Positions 38,040-47,413 of a stretch of DNA of 64,000 nucleotides are shown one piece after another. The stretch lies in contig NZ_CP018047.1 of assembly GCF_002009175.1 (NCBI RefSeq), positions 6,262,001 to 6,326,000 of the forward strand. The letters run 5' to 3'. The translations under genes were made by a program, and so were the position numbers. Every line of letters begins with the position of its first letter. The first letter of the stretch is position 1. Source of the stretch: Streptomyces niveus. GTDB lineage: Bacteria > Actinomycetota > Actinomycetes > Streptomycetales > Streptomycetaceae. The notes beneath the pieces were generated by a model, which saw only the letters and a list, made by a program, of their open reading frames with translations, did no database searches and had not been told where the DNA came from.

Positions 38040-38866
38040 TGAAATACGTTGGCGAGGCTCCGCAGGAGGAACTCGCGACCGGTGAGCGTTCCACGCGCAA
38101 CCGGGTCGCGCGCTCCATCCTGGACCACGGCCCGTCCACCGTCTCCGACCTCGCGGGGCGCCTCAAACTCACCCAGGCCGCCGTCCGCCGCCATCTCGAC
38201 GCGCTGGTCGCCGACGCCGTCGTGGAGCCGCGTGACCAGCGAGTCTACGGCTCACGAGGCCGTGGCAGGCCCGCCAAGGTGTTCGCCCTGACCGACTGCG
38301 GCCGGGACGCCTTCGACCAGTCGTACGACAAGCTCGCCGCCGACGCCATCGACTGGATCGCCCGCGGCGCGGGCGGCGGCGCCCGGGGCGACGCGGCCGT
38401 CACCGCCTTCGCCCGCGACCGGATCGCCACCCAGGCGGGGGCGTACCGGGAAGCGGTCGAGGACGCCGCCCCCGACAAGCGCACGGAGGCGCTCGCCAAG
38501 GCACTGAGCGCCGACGGGTACGCTGCTACGGCTCGTAGCGCTCCGAACCAGCAGGGCGAGCAGCTCTGCCAGCACCACTGCCCGGTGGCCCACGTGGCCG
38601 AGAAGTATCCGCAGTTGTGCGAGGCGGAGACGGAGTTCTTCTCCGAGCTGCTGGGCACCCATGTGCAGCGGCTGGCGACCATCGCCCACGGCGACGGGGT
38701 GTGCACGACGTTCATCCCCCACGGCGCCGGGCACGGCCCGCCACCGGGTACTTCACGGGTCGGCGGAACGCCGGAGCCCGACACCCCACAGACCGATCCA
38801 CCGCAGATCAGCCAGCAGACCGAACATCAAGCATCCGAAAGCACGGCCGGGAGGAACCCCGCATGA
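38039..38866 (+). CDS. sufR: Iron-sulfur-sensing transcriptional repressor SufR
   Basis: Winged-helix DNA-binding repressor of the suf operon. The N-terminal half has the HTH ([24 protein letters not shown], about residues 32-55, split here at 20 residues in the motif [12 protein letters not shown]) and [12 protein letters not shown]. The C-terminal half has three cysteines in [18 protein letters not shown] (CX3CX12C), the iron-sulfur ligand set of SufR, with a fourth Cys at GVCTTF. The tail after that is proline- and glutamine-rich and disordered. The GTG at 38039 gives the usual [12 protein letters not shown] start; the ATG of sufB overlaps its stop (ATGA). It is expected to bind CAAC-N6-GTTG over its own promoter. 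Confidence 0.92.
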   Translation: MKYVGEAPQEELATGERSTRNRVARSILDHGPSTVSDLAGRLKLTQAAVRRHLDALVADAVVEPRDQRVYGSRGRGRPAKVFALTDCGRDAFDQSYDKLAADAIDWIARGAGGGARGDAAVTAFARDRIATQAGAYREAVEDAAPDKRTEALAKALSADGYAATARSAPNQQGEQLCQHHCPVAHVAEKYPQLCEAETEFFSELLGTHVQRLATIAHGDGVCTTFIPHGAGHGPPPGTSRVGGTPEPDTPQTDPPQISQQTEHQASESTAGRNPA

Positions 38867-40284
38867 CGCTCCCCACGGAGACCGCCCATCCTGAGCTCGA
38901 CGGACTGGGCAAGTACGAATACGGCTGGGCCGACTCCGACACGGCAGGCGCCACGGCGAAGCGCGGGCTCTCCGAAGAGGTCGTGCGCGACATCTCGTCG
39001 AAGAAGAACGAGCCCGAGTGGATGCTGAAGCTCCGCCTCAAGGGCCTCAAGCTGTTCGGCAAGAAGCCGATGCCGAACTGGGGCTCCGACCTGTCGGGCA
39101 TCGACTTCGACAACATCAAGTACTTCGTCCGGTCGACGGAGAAGCAGGCGGAGTCCTGGGAGGACCTGCCCGAGGACATCAAGAACACCTACGACAGGCT
39201 CGGCATCCCCGAGGCGGAGAAGCAGCGCCTCGTCGCCGGTGTCGCGGCCCAGTACGAGTCCGAGGTCGTCTACCACCAGATCCGCGAGGACCTGGAGGAG
39301 CAGGGCGTCATCTTCCAGGACACCGACACCGCGCTCAAGGAGCACCCGGAGCTCTTCCAGGAGTACTTCGGCACGGTCATCCCGGTCGGCGACAACAAGT
39401 TCGCCTCGCTGAACTCGGCCGTGTGGTCCGGCGGTTCGTTCATCTACGTGCCGAAGGGCGTGCACGTCGAGATCCCGCTCCAGGCCTACTTCCGTATCAA
39501 CACGGAGAACATGGGCCAGTTCGAGCGGACGCTGATCATCGTCGACGAGGACGCCTACGTCCACTACGTCGAGGGCTGCACGGCGCCGATCTATTCCTCG
39601 GACTCGCTGCACAGCGCCGTCGTCGAGATCATCGTCAAGAAGGGTGGCCGCTGCCGTTACACGACCATCCAGAACTGGTCGAACAACGTCTACAACCTCG
39701 TCACCAAGCGTGCCGTGGCCTACGAGGGCGCGACCATGGAATGGGTCGACGGCAACATCGGCTCCAAGGTCACCATGAAGTACCCGGCCGTCTATCTGAT
39801 GGGCGAGCACGCCAAGGGCGAGACCCTGTCCATCGCCTTCGCGGGCGAGGGCCAGCACCAGGACGCCGGCGCCAAGATGGTCCACATGGCTCCGAACACC
39901 TCGTCCAACATCGTCTCCAAGTCGGTGGCGCGAGGCGGCGGCCGTACCTCCTACCGAGGTCTCATCGAGATCGGTGAGGGCGCGCCCGGATCCAAGTCCA
40001 ACGTGCTCTGTGACGCGCTGCTGGTCGACACCGTCTCGCGTTCCGACACCTACCCGTACGTGGACGTCCGCGAGGACGATGTGTCGATGGGCCACGAGGC
40101 GACGGTCTCCAAGGTCTCCGAGGACCAGCTCTTCTACCTGATGAGCCGCGGTATGACCGAGTTCGAGGCCATGGCGATGATCGTGCGCGGCTTCGTGGAG
40201 CCGATCGCCAAGGAACTGCCCATGGAGTACGCCCTGGAGCTCAACCGGCTCATCGAGCTCCAGATGGAAGGCTCCGTCGGCTGA
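38863..40284 (+). CDS. sufB: Fe-S cluster scaffold protein SufB
   Basis: Core scaffold of the SufBCD complex, on which new iron-sulfur clusters are built in the cytosol. The 473-residue product has normal length and the conserved beta-helix: [20 protein letters not shown] near residue 185 and the C-terminal core [20 protein letters not shown] near residue 250, with the cluster-related cysteine region. It overlaps sufR at the ATGA and is translated with it. SufB pairs with SufD and SufC, encoded downstream. Confidence 0.97.
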   Translation: MTLPTETAHPELDGLGKYEYGWADSDTAGATAKRGLSEEVVRDISSKKNEPEWMLKLRLKGLKLFGKKPMPNWGSDLSGIDFDNIKYFVRSTEKQAESWEDLPEDIKNTYDRLGIPEAEKQRLVAGVAAQYESEVVYHQIREDLEEQGVIFQDTDTALKEHPELFQEYFGTVIPVGDNKFASLNSAVWSGGSFIYVPKGVHVEIPLQAYFRINTENMGQFERTLIIVDEDAYVHYVEGCTAPIYSSDSLHSAVVEIIVKKGGRCRYTTIQNWSNNVYNLVTKRAVAYEGATMEWVDGNIGSKVTMKYPAVYLMGEHAKGETLSIAFAGEGQHQDAGAKMVHMAPNTSSNIVSKSVARGGGRTSYRGLIEIGEGAPGSKSNVLCDALLVDTVSRSDTYPYVDVREDDVSMGHEATVSKVSEDQLFYLMSRGMTEFEAMAMIVRGFVEPIAKELPMEYALELNRLIELQMEGSVG

Positions 40285-40353
40285 CGCCTCCGAGCGCCAG
40301 TCCGCAGCAGCGACCGATTCCCCAAGAGGCAGAGAGAGAGCACGACGACAGCC

Positions 40354-41532
40354 ATGGCTGAGGCTCAGAACATTCCGGTGGGTTCCACCACCGCCGGTTC
40401 GATCGCGGTGGCCGCCGAGTCGACCGTCGCCACGCGCATGAGCGCGCCGCCGTCCTACGACGTCGCGGACTTCCCCGTTCCGCACGGTCGCGAGGAGGAG
40501 TGGCGGTTCACGCCGCTGGAGCGGCTGCGCGGTCTCCAGGACGGTACGGCCGTTGCCGACGGCCGTATCCGTACGGAGGTGTCCGCACCCGCGGGCGTCG
40601 TCCAGGAGACCGTCGGCCGCGACGACCCGCGCGTGGGCAGGGCCGGTACGCCGGTGGACCGGGTCGCCGCGCAGGCGTTCACCTCGTTCGAGAAGGCGTC
40701 GGTCGTCTCCGTTCCCAAGGAGACCGTGCTCACCGAGCCGATCCGGATCAGCGTGCACGGCCAGGGCGGTACCGCGTTCGTGCACCAGGTGATCGAACTG
40801 GGCGCCTTCGCCGAGGCGGTCGTGGTCATCGACCACACCGGTGACGCGGTGGTCGCCGCCAACGTCGACTTCCTCGTCGGTGACGGCGCCAAGCTGACCG
40901 TCGTCTCCGTGCAGGACTGGGACGACAAGGCCGTCCACGTCTCCCAGCACAACGCGCTGGTCGGCCGGGACGCCTCGTTCAAGTCGATCGTGGTGACCTT
41001 CGGCGGCGACGTCGTACGGCTCCACCCGCGTGTGCGGTACGCGGCCCCCGGCGGCGAGGCCGAGCTGTTCGGCCTGTACTTCACCGACAAGGGCCAGCAC
41101 CAGGAGCACCGCCTCCTGGTCGACCACAACGCGCCGCACTGCAAGTCCAACGCCGTCTACAAGGGCGCGCTCCAGGGCGACGACGCGCACGCCGTCTGGA
41201 TCGGTGACGTGATCATCCGCGCCGTCGCCGAGGGCACCGACACCTACGAGATGAACCGGAACCTGGTCCTCACGGACGGCGCCCGTGTCGACTCCGTGCC
41301 GAACCTGGAGATCGAGACCGGCGAGATCGCCGGCGCCGGTCACGCCTCGGCCACCGGCCGGTTCGACGACGAGCAGCTCTTCTACCTGATGTCGCGCGGT
41401 ATCCCGCAGGTCGAGGCCCGTCGCCTCGTCATCCGCGGCTTCTTCGCCGAGCTGGTCCAGCAGATCGGACTGCCCGACGTCGAGGAGCGCCTGCTCGCCA
41501 AGATCGAGGCGGAGCTGGAGGCGTCCGTCTGA
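40354..41532 (+). CDS. sufD: Fe-S cluster assembly protein SufD
   Basis: Partner of SufB in the SufBCD scaffold and related to it in sequence. The 392-residue product has the same C-terminal fold with HHRLLVDHNAPHCKSNAVYKG near residue 260 (written in parts: HNAPHCKSNAVYKG) and the closing RGFFAELVQQIGLPDVEERL. It starts 69 bases after sufB with an A/G-rich leader (GAGGCAGAGAGAGAG) acting as ribosome site. The stop overlaps the Rieske gene by one base. Confidence 0.96.
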   Translation: MAEAQNIPVGSTTAGSIAVAAESTVATRMSAPPSYDVADFPVPHGREEEWRFTPLERLRGLQDGTAVADGRIRTEVSAPAGVVQETVGRDDPRVGRAGTPVDRVAAQAFTSFEKASVVSVPKETVLTEPIRISVHGQGGTAFVHQVIELGAFAEAVVVIDHTGDAVVAANVDFLVGDGAKLTVVSVQDWDDKAVHVSQHNALVGRDASFKSIVVTFGGDVVRLHPRVRYAAPGGEAELFGLYFTDKGQHQEHRLLVDHNAPHCKSNAVYKGALQGDDAHAVWIGDVIIRAVAEGTDTYEMNRNLVLTDGARVDSVPNLEIETGEIAGAGHASATGRFDDEQLFYLMSRGIPQVEARRLVIRGFFAELVQQIGLPDVEERLLAKIEAELEASV

Positions 41533-41849
41533 TGAACTTCGTCCGAGTCTGTGGACTGACCGAGCTGGAGGACGGCACCCCCAAGCGGGTGGAGCTCGAC
41601 GGCGTACCGGTCTCCGTCGTCCGTACCGAGGGCGAGGTGTTCGCGATCAACGACATCTGCTCGCACGCCAACGTCTCCCTCTCCGAGGGCGAGGTCGAGG
41701 ACTGCTCGATCGAGTGCTGGCTGCACGGCTCCAGCTTCGACCTGCGAACCGGCAAGCCGAACGCCCTGCCCGCGACGCGCCCCGTCCCCGTATACCCCGT
41801 ACAGATCCAAGGGGACGATGTGCTCGTCTCCGTCACCCAGGAGTCCTGA
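41532..41849 (+). CDS. Rieske-type ferredoxin
   Basis: Small 105-residue electron carrier with a Rieske [2Fe-2S] fold. The ligands would be in CSHANVSL (Cys-x-His) and CWLHGSSFDLRTG (Cys-x2-His), matching the CxH...CxxH pattern. Its place between sufD and sufC is typical of actinobacterial suf operons and suggests a redox role in cluster building. The ATG overlaps the sufD stop by one base. Confidence 0.92.
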   Translation: MNFVRVCGLTELEDGTPKRVELDGVPVSVVRTEGEVFAINDICSHANVSLSEGEVEDCSIECWLHGSSFDLRTGKPNALPATRPVPVYPVQIQGDDVLVSVTQES

Positions 41850-41853
41850 GTCC

Positions 41854-42618
41854 ATGGCAACCCTTGAAATCAACGACCTGCACGTCACTGTCGAGGCGGA
41901 GGGCGGTGCCCGCGAGATCCTCAGGGGCGTCGACCTGACCGTCAAGCAGGGCGAGACGCACGCCATCATGGGCCCCAACGGCTCCGGCAAGTCGACCCTC
42001 GCGTACTCCATCGCGGGCCACCCCAAGTACACGATCACCGGTGGCACCGTGACGCTGGACGGCGAGGACGTCCTGGACATGACAGTCGACGAGCGCGCCC
42101 GCGCCGGGCTCTTCCTCGCGATGCAGTACCCCGTCGAGGTCCCCGGCGTCTCGGTCTCCAACTTCCTGCGCACCTCCGCCACCGCCATGCGCGGCGAGGC
42201 ACCCAAGCTGCGTACGTGGGTGAAGGAGGTCAAGAGCGCGATGGAACAGCTCCAGATGGACCCCGCGTTCGCCGAGCGCAACGTCAACGAAGGCTTCTCC
42301 GGCGGCGAGAAGAAGCGCCACGAGATCCTTCAGCTCGAACTGCTCAAGCCCAAGGTCGCGATCCTCGACGAGACGGACTCCGGTCTGGACGTCGACGCGC
42401 TGCGGGTGGTCTCCGAGGGCGTCAACCGCGTCCGGGAGAGCGGAGAGGTCGGCACGCTGCTGATCACGCACTACACGCGGATCCTCCGCTACATCAAGCC
42501 CGACTTCGTGCATGTCTTCGCGCAGGGCCGTATCGCCGAGTCCGGCGGCGCCGAGCTCGCGGACAAGCTGGAGAACGAGGGCTACGAGGCGTACGTGAAG
42601 GGTGGCGTATCCGCGTGA
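41854..42618 (+). CDS. sufC: Fe-S cluster assembly ATPase SufC
   Basis: ABC-type ATPase of the SufBCD complex. The 254-residue product has Walker A GPNGSGKST near residue 38, the signature FSGGEKKRHEILQ and Walker B AILDETDSGLD (Glu-Thr where Glu-Pro is common in transporters), all as in SufC. The ATG at 41854 is 4 bases after the Rieske stop; the frame is open 12 codons further up. It overlaps sufS by GTGA. Confidence 0.97.
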   Translation: MATLEINDLHVTVEAEGGAREILRGVDLTVKQGETHAIMGPNGSGKSTLAYSIAGHPKYTITGGTVTLDGEDVLDMTVDERARAGLFLAMQYPVEVPGVSVSNFLRTSATAMRGEAPKLRTWVKEVKSAMEQLQMDPAFAERNVNEGFSGGEKKRHEILQLELLKPKVAILDETDSGLDVDALRVVSEGVNRVRESGEVGTLLITHYTRILRYIKPDFVHVFAQGRIAESGGAELADKLENEGYEAYVKGGVSA

Positions 42619-43889
42619 CACAGCCGTCAGGCCTCCTCACCGGGCCGGACCGACTGCTCGACGAGGCGGTTCGCAAGGACTTCCCCCTGCTGGACCGGCT
42701 GGTCCACGACGGGAAGAAGATCGTCTATCTGGACAACGCGGCGACGTCCCAGAAACCGCGCCAGGTACTCGACGCCCTCAACGAGTACTACGAGCAGCAC
42801 AACGCCAATGTGCACCGCGGCGTCCACGTGCTCGCCGAGGAGGCCACGGCGCTCTACGAAGGGGCACGCGACAAGGTCGCCGCCTTCATCAACGCGCCGA
42901 GCCGCGACGAGGTGATATTCACCAAGAACGCCTCGGAGTCGCTCAACCTCGTGGCGAACATGCTGGGCTGGGCCGACGAGCCCTACCGGGTGGACCACGA
43001 GACCGAGATCGTCATCACGGAGATGGAGCACCACTCCAACATCGTGCCGTGGCAGCTGCTCTCGCAGCGCACCGGAGCGAAGCTGAAGTGGTTCGGTCTC
43101 ACCGACGACGGCCGGCTCGACCTGTCGAACATCAACGAGGTCATCACCGAGAAGACGAAGATCGTCTCCTTCGTGCTGATCTCGAACATCCTGGGCACGG
43201 TCAACCCGGTCGAGGCGATCGTCCGGCGTGCGCAGGAGGTCGGCGCGCTGGTGCTGATCGACGCCTCGCAGGCGGCCCCGCACGTCGCGGTCGACGTGCA
43301 GGCGCTCCAGGCCGACTTCGTGGCCTTCACGGGCCACAAGATGTGCGGCCCGACCGGTATCGGCGTCCTGTGGGGCCGCCAGGAGCTGCTGGAGGACCTT
43401 CCGCCGTTCCTCGGCGGCGGCGAGATGATCGAGACCGTGTCGATGCACTCCTCCACATACGCCCCGGCGCCGCACAAGTTCGAGGCGGGTACGCCCCCGA
43501 TCGCCCAGGCGGTCGGCCTCGGCGCGGCCGTGGACTATCTGAGCGCGATCGGCATGGACAAGATCGCCGCGCACGAGCACGCCATCACCGAGTACGCGGT
43601 GCGGCGGCTGCTCGAAGTCCCCTCCTTGCGGATCATCGGCCCGTCCACGGCCGAGGAGCGCGGCGCCACGATCTCCTTCACACTCGGAGACATCCACCCG
43701 CACGACGTGGGTCAGGTGCTGGACGAGCAGGGCATCGCCGTCCGGGTCGGTCACCACTGCGCACGGCCGGTCTGCCTGCGGTACGGAATTCCGGCGACCA
43801 CGAGGGCGTCGTTCTATCTGTACTCCACGCAGTCGGAGGTCGACGCCCTGGTCGACGGGCTGGAGCACGTCCGTAATTTCTTCGGATGA
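42615..43889 (+). CDS. sufS: Cysteine desulfurase SufS
   Basis: PLP enzyme that takes sulfur from cysteine for iron-sulfur clusters. The 424-residue product shows YLDNAATSQKP near residue 40, the PLP lysine in FTGHKMCGPTGIGVL near residue 240 and the active-site cysteine in VRVGHHCARPV near residue 380. The GTG at 42615 overlaps the sufC stop. SufU, just downstream, is the usual sulfur acceptor in Gram-positive bacteria. Confidence 0.97.
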   Translation: MTQPSGLLTGPDRLLDEAVRKDFPLLDRLVHDGKKIVYLDNAATSQKPRQVLDALNEYYEQHNANVHRGVHVLAEEATALYEGARDKVAAFINAPSRDEVIFTKNASESLNLVANMLGWADEPYRVDHETEIVITEMEHHSNIVPWQLLSQRTGAKLKWFGLTDDGRLDLSNINEVITEKTKIVSFVLISNILGTVNPVEAIVRRAQEVGALVLIDASQAAPHVAVDVQALQADFVAFTGHKMCGPTGIGVLWGRQELLEDLPPFLGGGEMIETVSMHSSTYAPAPHKFEAGTPPIAQAVGLGAAVDYLSAIGMDKIAAHEHAITEYAVRRLLEVPSLRIIGPSTAEERGATISFTLGDIHPHDVGQVLDEQGIAVRVGHHCARPVCLRYGIPATTRASFYLYSTQSEVDALVDGLEHVRNFFG

Positions 43890-43900
43890 GGGATTGACCG

Positions 43901-44365
43901 GTGAAGCTGGATTCCATGTACCAGGAAGTCATCCTGGATCACTACAAGCACCCCCACGGGCGCGGTCTGCGGGACGGCGACGCCGAGGTGCACCACGTCA
44001 ATCCGACGTGCGGTGACGAGATCACACTGCGCGTGAAGTACGACGGCTCGCGCATCGCCGACGTGTCGTACGAGGGCCAGGGCTGCTCCATCAGCCAGGC
44101 CAGCGCGTCGGTGCTGAACGAGCTGCTCGTCGGCAAGGAGCTGGCGGACGCGCAGAAGATCCAGAGCACGTTCCTGGAGCTGATGCAGTCCAAGGGCAAG
44201 CTCGAACCCGACGACGCGATGGAGGAGGTGCTGGAGGACGCCGTGGCGTTCGCCGGCGTCTCCAAGTACCCCGCCCGTGTGAAGTGCGCGCTGCTGAGCT
44301 GGATGGCGTGGAAGGACGCGACGGCCCAGGCACTGGGCGACACCGCGCAGAAGGAGACGGCATGA
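43901..44365 (+). CDS. sufU: SUF system zinc-bound sulfur acceptor SufU
   Basis: NifU-like protein of 154 residues that accepts sulfur from SufS. The three zinc cysteines are in NPTCGDEITL, GQGCSISQAS and RVKCALLSW, with the DEI aspartate. The GTG at 43901 lies 11 bases after sufS; GGATTGACCG gives only a weak ribosome site. Its stop overlaps sufT by 4 bases (ATGA). Confidence 0.95.
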   Translation: MKLDSMYQEVILDHYKHPHGRGLRDGDAEVHHVNPTCGDEITLRVKYDGSRIADVSYEGQGCSISQASASVLNELLVGKELADAQKIQSTFLELMQSKGKLEPDDAMEEVLEDAVAFAGVSKYPARVKCALLSWMAWKDATAQALGDTAQKETA

Positions 44366-44700
44366 GCGAGAACGAGACCGTGACGATGAAGCCGGCCTCC
44401 GAGGAGGAGGTCCGCGAGGCGCTGTACGACGTCGTCGACCCCGAGCTGGGGATCGACGTCGTCAATCTGGGCCTGATCTACGGCGTCCACATCGACGAGT
44501 CCAACGTCGCCACCCTCGACATGACACTGACGTCCGCGGCCTGTCCGCTGACCGATGTGATCGAGGACCAGGCGAAGTCGGCGACGGAGGGCATCGTCAA
44601 CGAGCTGAAGATCAACTGGGTCTGGATGCCCCCGTGGGGTCCCGACAAGATCACGGACGACGGCCGCGAGCAGCTGCGCGCGCTGGGCTTCAACGTCTGA
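44362..44700 (+). CDS. sufT: Metal-sulfur cluster assembly factor SufT (DUF59)
   Basis: A 112-residue DUF59/MIP18-like protein that helps mature iron-sulfur proteins. It has VVDPELGIDVVNLGLIY near residue 27 and TSAACPLTDVIEDQ near residue 65, both hallmarks of the family. It is the last gene of the eight-gene suf operon and is followed by a strong terminator. Confidence 0.93.
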   Translation: MSENETVTMKPASEEEVREALYDVVDPELGIDVVNLGLIYGVHIDESNVATLDMTLTSAACPLTDVIEDQAKSATEGIVNELKINWVWMPPWGPDKITDDGREQLRALGFNV

Positions 44701-44727
44701 GGCGACGGCCTCACCGGGCGACGCGAG

Positions 44728-44760
44728 CGGGCCCCACGATCCCTGTGATCGTGGGGCCCG
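44728..44760. terminator. Terminator of the suf operon, facing a converging gene
   Basis: A perfect 14-bp stem (44728-44741 with 44747-44760, arm CGGGCCCCACGATC) with a 5-base loop, 27 bases after sufT and 17 bases before the stop of the leftward membrane protein. Confidence 0.88.
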
Positions 44761-44776
44761 ACGCGTGTACGGGGTA

Positions 44777-46003
44777 TCAGGGACCGGTGGAGGGTGCTGG
44801 GGGAGCGGCCTGCGCGGCCGACGCCGCCGCGATCAGCGCCGGGGCCAGATCCTCCTTACGGATGCGCTGATCGATGTAGAGGAGACCCAGCACCAGCTGG
44901 GAGAAGGTCGTGGAGAAGATCTGGCTGACCAGCTGGCCGACCAGCGCCAGGACCAGATAGCCGCTCACCGCGATGAAGATCTGCTCGAAGGTCGGCTCGT
45001 AGCCGAACTCCCCCGTGTCGAACGCGCCGGGGAAGAGCCTCGTCACGTTGAACACCTGCTGGAGCGCCAGGCCCGCGACCGAGGCGATCACGAAGGCCAG
45101 CAGCGAGATGCCGCAGATCCGCCACCAGGAGCCCCGGACCAGCTCGACCGAGCGGCGCAGCGCGCCGACCGGTCCCCGCGACTCGATGACGACGGCCGCC
45201 GGGGCGAGGCTGAACAGCACCCACAGCCAGACCGCCAGGGGCCCGAGGACCAGAGCGCCCGCGAAGGCCAGCGGGATCAGCCATCCGGCCGGGTCCCAGC
45301 CGCCCGTGGCGACGACCGTGACCATCGTGGACACGATGCCGGTGATGAACAGCAGCACCGGGATCAGCATGATCAGCCCGCTGAGGAAGACCGTTCCGAT
45401 GACGGCGGGCACCCGGGACAGCGCCCGCAGCAGGATCGTGCCGACCCTGACCGGCCTGCCGAGCACCGCCTCCTGGACGATCGCCGGGCAGCAGGTCTGC
45501 ATCATCGCGTTGGCCAGCAGCAGCACCGCCATCACCACGACCCACACAACGGCGAAGGTGATGACCAGCGGCTGTACGTCGGCCCAGGACGGTGAAGAAC
45601 GCGCGGGGGTGTCGACGACGGCGGACAGATGGTCGCCGACGGCGGCGTACGCGACGGTCAGCGCCCCGCCGGCCACCAGCAACGCCACGCCGTACACGGT
45701 CACGGCTATGCCGAGCAGTTGCCGCCAGTAGCGGCCCAGCGTGGAGAACGCGCCGCCGAGTATCTCGCCGAGATCGAGCGGGCTCAGCGGTATCACGCCC
45801 GGCTTCGGACCCCTCGGGCGCGACCAGCCGCCCCAGCCCGGCGGCGGACCGCTTCCGTACGGAGGCGGTCCCCAGCCGTGCGGGGGCTGACCCCCCTGCG
45901 GAGGCTGACCTCCGTACGGAGGCGGACCACCGCCGTGCTGCCCGTATCCGCCCGGCGGCCCGCCGTCCCCCGCGTCGCTGCCCCACCCCTGGTCCTGCGT
46001 CAC
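44777..46003 (-). CDS. Integral membrane protein with Gly/Pro-rich N terminus
   Basis: A 408-residue protein. The first 60 residues are a Gly-Pro-Gln-Tyr-rich cytoplasmic tail (GGYGQHGGGPPPYGG and repeats). Then a conserved PLDLGEILGGAFSTLGRYWR precedes about six hydrophobic helices, as in the actinobacterial family often annotated as glycerophosphodiesterase-like membrane-domain proteins. No catalytic domain is present. The GTG at 46003 has GGAGC upstream. The function is unknown. Confidence 0.85.
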   Translation of the reverse strand: MTQDQGWGSDAGDGGPPGGYGQHGGGPPPYGGQPPQGGQPPHGWGPPPYGSGPPPGWGGWSRPRGPKPGVIPLSPLDLGEILGGAFSTLGRYWRQLLGIAVTVYGVALLVAGGALTVAYAAVGDHLSAVVDTPARSSPSWADVQPLVITFAVVWVVVMAVLLLANAMMQTCCPAIVQEAVLGRPVRVGTILLRALSRVPAVIGTVFLSGLIMLIPVLLFITGIVSTMVTVVATGGWDPAGWLIPLAFAGALVLGPLAVWLWVLFSLAPAAVVIESRGPVGALRRSVELVRGSWWRICGISLLAFVIASVAGLALQQVFNVTRLFPGAFDTGEFGYEPTFEQIFIAVSGYLVLALVGQLVSQIFSTTFSQLVLGLLYIDQRIRKEDLAPALIAAASAAQAAPPAPSTGP

Positions 46004-46084
46004 TGCTCAGCTCCGATGTGTGTCGCCGACTCCGGCCGGGACACGGTAGCCGCTCCCACGGCTCCACCAGGACTCCAGCCGTTC

Positions 46085-46124
46085 TGTGTACGGGTGTACG
46101 CAACCATACGTACACTCGTACACA
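46085..46124. promoter_or_regulatory. Operator for the SMR pump, TetR-type inverted repeat
   Basis: TGTGTACGGGTGTACG (46085-46100) and CGTACACTCGTACACA (46109-46124) are inverted copies with 15 of 16 positions paired and an 8-base spacer. Each arm itself holds two GTGTACG or CGTACAC units. The right arm ends on the A of the SMR start codon. The coupled TetR gene is the likely binder. Confidence 0.8.
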
Positions 46125-46450
46125 TGGGACTGGGATACGGAATGCTCGCCGTCGCGATCGCGGCGGAGGTGGCCGCCACGACGGCCATGAAGTACAGCGA
46201 CGGCTTCACCCGGCTCTGGCCGTCACTGGCGGCCGTCGCCGGTTACGTTCTGGCCTTCGCGTTGCTCGCCCAGACGTTGAAGACCCTCTCCGTCGGCACC
46301 GCGTACGCGATCTGGGCCGGTGTCGGCACCGCAGCCGTCGCCGCCATCGGCATGGTGTTCCTGAGCGAGGCGGCCACCCCGGCCAAGCTCGCCGGGATCA
46401 CGCTCGTCATCGCCGGTGTCGTGCTCCTCAACGTCGGCGGGGCCCACTGA
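46124..46450 (+). CDS. SMR family multidrug efflux protein (EmrE/QacE-like)
   Basis: Small four-helix membrane pump of 108 residues that exports cationic compounds against protons. The key glutamate is in AIAAEVAATTAMKYSDGF (residue 14 or so), and the second-helix AYAIWAGVGTA motif and the closing GVVLLNVGG are typical. The ATG at 46124 sits at the edge of the inverted-repeat operator and lacks a ribosome site, so it may be leaderless. Its stop overlaps the TetR gene (TGATG), forming a pump-regulator pair. Confidence 0.93.
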   Translation: MGLGYGMLAVAIAAEVAATTAMKYSDGFTRLWPSLAAVAGYVLAFALLAQTLKTLSVGTAYAIWAGVGTAAVAAIGMVFLSEAATPAKLAGITLVIAGVVLLNVGGAH

Positions 46451-47061
46451 TGGCCCGGCGGTACGACCCCGAGCGGCGGCAGCGCATCATCGACGCGGCG
46501 ATCCGGGTCGTCGGGCGCAGCGGGATCGCCGGGCTGAGCCACCGCACCGTGGCCGCCGAGGCGGATGTGCCGCTCGGCTCCACGACATACCACTTCGCCT
46601 CCCTGGACGAGCTGTTGGTCGCCGCGCTGCGGCAGGCCAACGAGGGCTTCGCCTCCGCCGTCAGGGAGAGCGACGCCCTCGCCCGCCCCGACTGCGACAT
46701 CGCGGACGAGCTGGCCCGGATCACCGGGCGATGGCTGACGGCGGACCGCACCGGGGTGGAGCTGGAGTACGAGCTGTACCTCGCCGCCCTGCGCCGCCCC
46801 GCGCTGCGCCCGGTGGCCGCCGAGTGGTGCGACGGGGTCTTGAGGATCCTCGCGGACCGCGTCGACACGGTGACCGCCTGCGCGCTGGTCGCGCTGCTCG
46901 ACGGCATCTGCCTCCAAGTGCTGCTCACCGGCGGCGAGTACGACGCCGACTACACACGGGAGATGCTCGGCAGGATCCTCGCCCGGTCGTCGGCGCCGTC
47001 GCCCACTCCCTCGCACGCTCCGTCGTCCGCGGCGGCCGGTGCGCGGGCCCCGGTAGATTGA
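46450..47061 (+). CDS. TetR/AcrR family transcriptional regulator
   Basis: A 203-residue repressor. The N-terminal HTH is seen in RQRIIDAAIRVVGRSGIAGL through VPLGSTTYHFASLDELL (residues about 10-60). The C-terminal half is a helical ligand domain, ending in a Ser/Pro/Ala-rich tail. The ATG overlaps the SMR stop, so pump and regulator are made together; it probably represses both through the operator at 46085-46124. Confidence 0.92.
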   Translation: MARRYDPERRQRIIDAAIRVVGRSGIAGLSHRTVAAEADVPLGSTTYHFASLDELLVAALRQANEGFASAVRESDALARPDCDIADELARITGRWLTADRTGVELEYELYLAALRRPALRPVAAEWCDGVLRILADRVDTVTACALVALLDGICLQVLLTGGEYDADYTREMLGRILARSSAPSPTPSHAPSSAAAGARAPVD

Positions 47062-47065
47062 CCGC

Positions 47066-47311
47066 ATGAGCATTCCGCCCGCCACGCCCGCGCCGGAGTC
47101 CGAACCGGAGCACGCGGCCGTCATAGGTCCCGAGATCACCTACGCGGAGTGCAGGCAGTGCGGCACGCTCATCGCCGGGCTCGACGGCCGCTACAGCTGC
47201 GGAGTCTGCGGCTGGGTGAACCACCACTCCGAGGGACACCGGATCCTCCCGCGCGCCGAGGACGACACCAACCGCGCGGCGGGCGACAGGGACGACAACC
47301 GGCTCGGCTGA
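47066..47311 (+). CDS. Small zinc-ribbon protein
   Basis: An 81-residue protein with four cysteines in CRQCG and YSCGVCGW, spaced like a zinc ribbon. Acidic, flexible ends surround it. It starts 4 bases after the TetR stop and may be co-translated, but a role with the pump is not shown by the sequence. I do not know a family name. Confidence 0.7.
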   Translation: MSIPPATPAPESEPEHAAVIGPEITYAECRQCGTLIAGLDGRYSCGVCGWVNHHSEGHRILPRAEDDTNRAAGDRDDNRLG

Positions 47312-47413
47312 ACCGCCGCGCCCGGCCTCCCGGCGCGGTGCGTGAACCCGTAGCGGCACATCGGGGAACAGGCGACTGGAAACAGACCTGAACACGCCGC
47401 ATACGGAGGGCCC

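Noticed and set aside
38827..41343. An 838-residue minus-strand reading frame over sufB and sufD
   Set aside because: Shadow of two certain genes; composition is Val/Arg/Asp/His-rich with no known motif.
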